A stretch of 6,902 bases of DNA from an uncultured Collinsella sp. (GTDB lineage Bacteria > Actinomycetota > Coriobacteriia > Coriobacteriales > Coriobacteriaceae), in the NCBI GenBank assembly GCA_900554135.1, contig USFU01000090.1, forward strand, positions 1 through 6,902, read 5' to 3'. Shown piece after piece: positions 6,684 to 6,902 of this stretch. The notes beneath the pieces are model-generated. The model did not search any database. It saw nothing but the letters and a program-made list of their open reading frames with translations, and was not told where the DNA came from. Each line of letters begins with the position of its first letter. Position 1 is the stretch's first letter. Both the position numbers and the translations under genes were made by a program.

Positions 6684-6712
6684 TGTATACCCGGGGCTGA
6701 TGCGGCAATAAA
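6684..6712 (-). promoter_or_regulatory. Possible promoter of the binding-protein/cyclase unit
   Basis: On the minus strand TATACA (6689-6684) resembles a -10 box; 17 bases upstream is TTTATT (6712-6707), a poor -35 that overlaps the T-run of the preceding terminator. The -10 abuts the ATG at 6683, so transcription from it would begin near 6677, inside the annotated frame, and would favour the GTG start at 6647. A promoter is expected here because a terminator lies immediately upstream, but the exact elements are uncertain. Confidence 0.3.
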
Positions 6713-6742
6713 AAAGCGCCTCACCCAAGATGGGCAAGGCAC
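6709..6742 (-). terminator. Intrinsic terminator after the right-edge gene
   Basis: On the minus strand GTGCCTTGCCC (6742-6732) pairs with GGGTGAGGCGC (6726-6716) in an 11-bp stem with three G-U pairs, a five-base loop ATCTT and six Ts directly after (6715-6710). It lies 44 bases past the stop codon at 6786 and separates that gene from the binding-protein/cyclase unit. Its position also argues against a start at 6737 for the binding protein. Confidence 0.88.
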
Positions 6743-6785
6743 CAAAGGTTGAAATGCATCCGCAAGCGGTCGAATTAGGTTAACC

Positions 6786-6902
6786 CTACTCGAAGTTCAG
6801 CTGCTCCAGGCGGTCGAAGACCGTATCGATGCGGGTGAGGAAGTCCCACGGATCAAAGATCTCGTCGAGCTTCTCCTGGCTGACGGTGCAGCGCGGATCG
6901 GC
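6786..6902 (-). CDS. C-terminal end of a gene, possibly adenylosuccinate lyase
   Basis: The last 38 codons and a TAG stop are visible, in good codon usage for the region and followed by an intrinsic terminator. The tail contains ADPRCTVSQEKLDEIFDP and then RIDTVFDRLEQLNFE. The pattern of an Asp-Pro, a short helix with LDEIFDP, and a terminal amphipathic helix resembles the end of adenylosuccinate lyase (PurB, which splits adenylosuccinate and SAICAR in purine synthesis) in anaerobic Firmicutes and animals. That is from memory of the family and the fragment lacks the catalytic signature, so the identification is tentative; that a coding region ends here is well supported. Confidence 0.5.
   Translation of the reverse strand, partial: ADPRCTVSQEKLDEIFDPWDFLTRIDTVFDRLEQLNFE

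Noticed and set aside
1..6902. Defence system, mobile element or CRISPR array
   Set aside because: No transposase, integrase, phage, toxin-antitoxin, nuclease or repeat-spacer structure was seen; all genes are same-strand housekeeping, signalling or envelope types with uniform composition.

Overview
The window looks like ordinary chromosome from a GC-rich, Gram-positive anaerobe of the Coriobacteriia, most likely Collinsella or a close relative. This assignment is inference from composition, the Tat-lipoprotein style, and the TSCPD protein; no rRNA or other marker gene is present. Every gene I can support lies on the minus strand, so the window reads biologically from right to left. The long plus-strand open frames are antisense shadows of these genes. 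I see no mobile element, CRISPR array, tRNA or defence system.

Layout in transcription order: (1) the last 38 codons of a gene that may be adenylosuccinate lyase (6902-6786), followed by a clear intrinsic terminator (6742-6709). (2) A two-gene unit: a membrane-tethered solute-binding protein of the SBP_bac_3 family (6683-5811), then, with a 4-base ATGA overlap, a membrane diguanylate cyclase with an extracytoplasmic sensor region, a PAS-like domain and a GGDEF domain (5814-4015). (3) A 113-base gap with a 9-bp hairpin. (4) A second tight pair: a four-cysteine TSCPD-domain protein (3901-3638) and, sharing one base with its stop codon, a Tat-exported lipoprotein rich in beta strands (3638-2427). 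(5) A 153-base gap. (6) A two-component system: an OmpR/PhoB-type response regulator (2273-1551) and, 12 bases later, its sensor histidine kinase (1538 to beyond position 1).

The genes therefore form three small signalling or envelope modules. The most interesting is the binding protein plus cyclase pair. The coupling suggests that a small ligand, possibly an amino acid, is captured outside the cell by the binding protein and reported to the cyclase, which would change c-di-GMP inside. The histidine kinase and response regulator form a standard phosphorelay with complete catalytic motifs as far as visible. The TSCPD/lipoprotein pair has no assigned function. Several annotated-looking starts should be shortened: the response regulator to the ATG at 2273, the lipoprotein to 3638, the cyclase to 5814 and the binding protein to 6683 or possibly the GTG at 6647.
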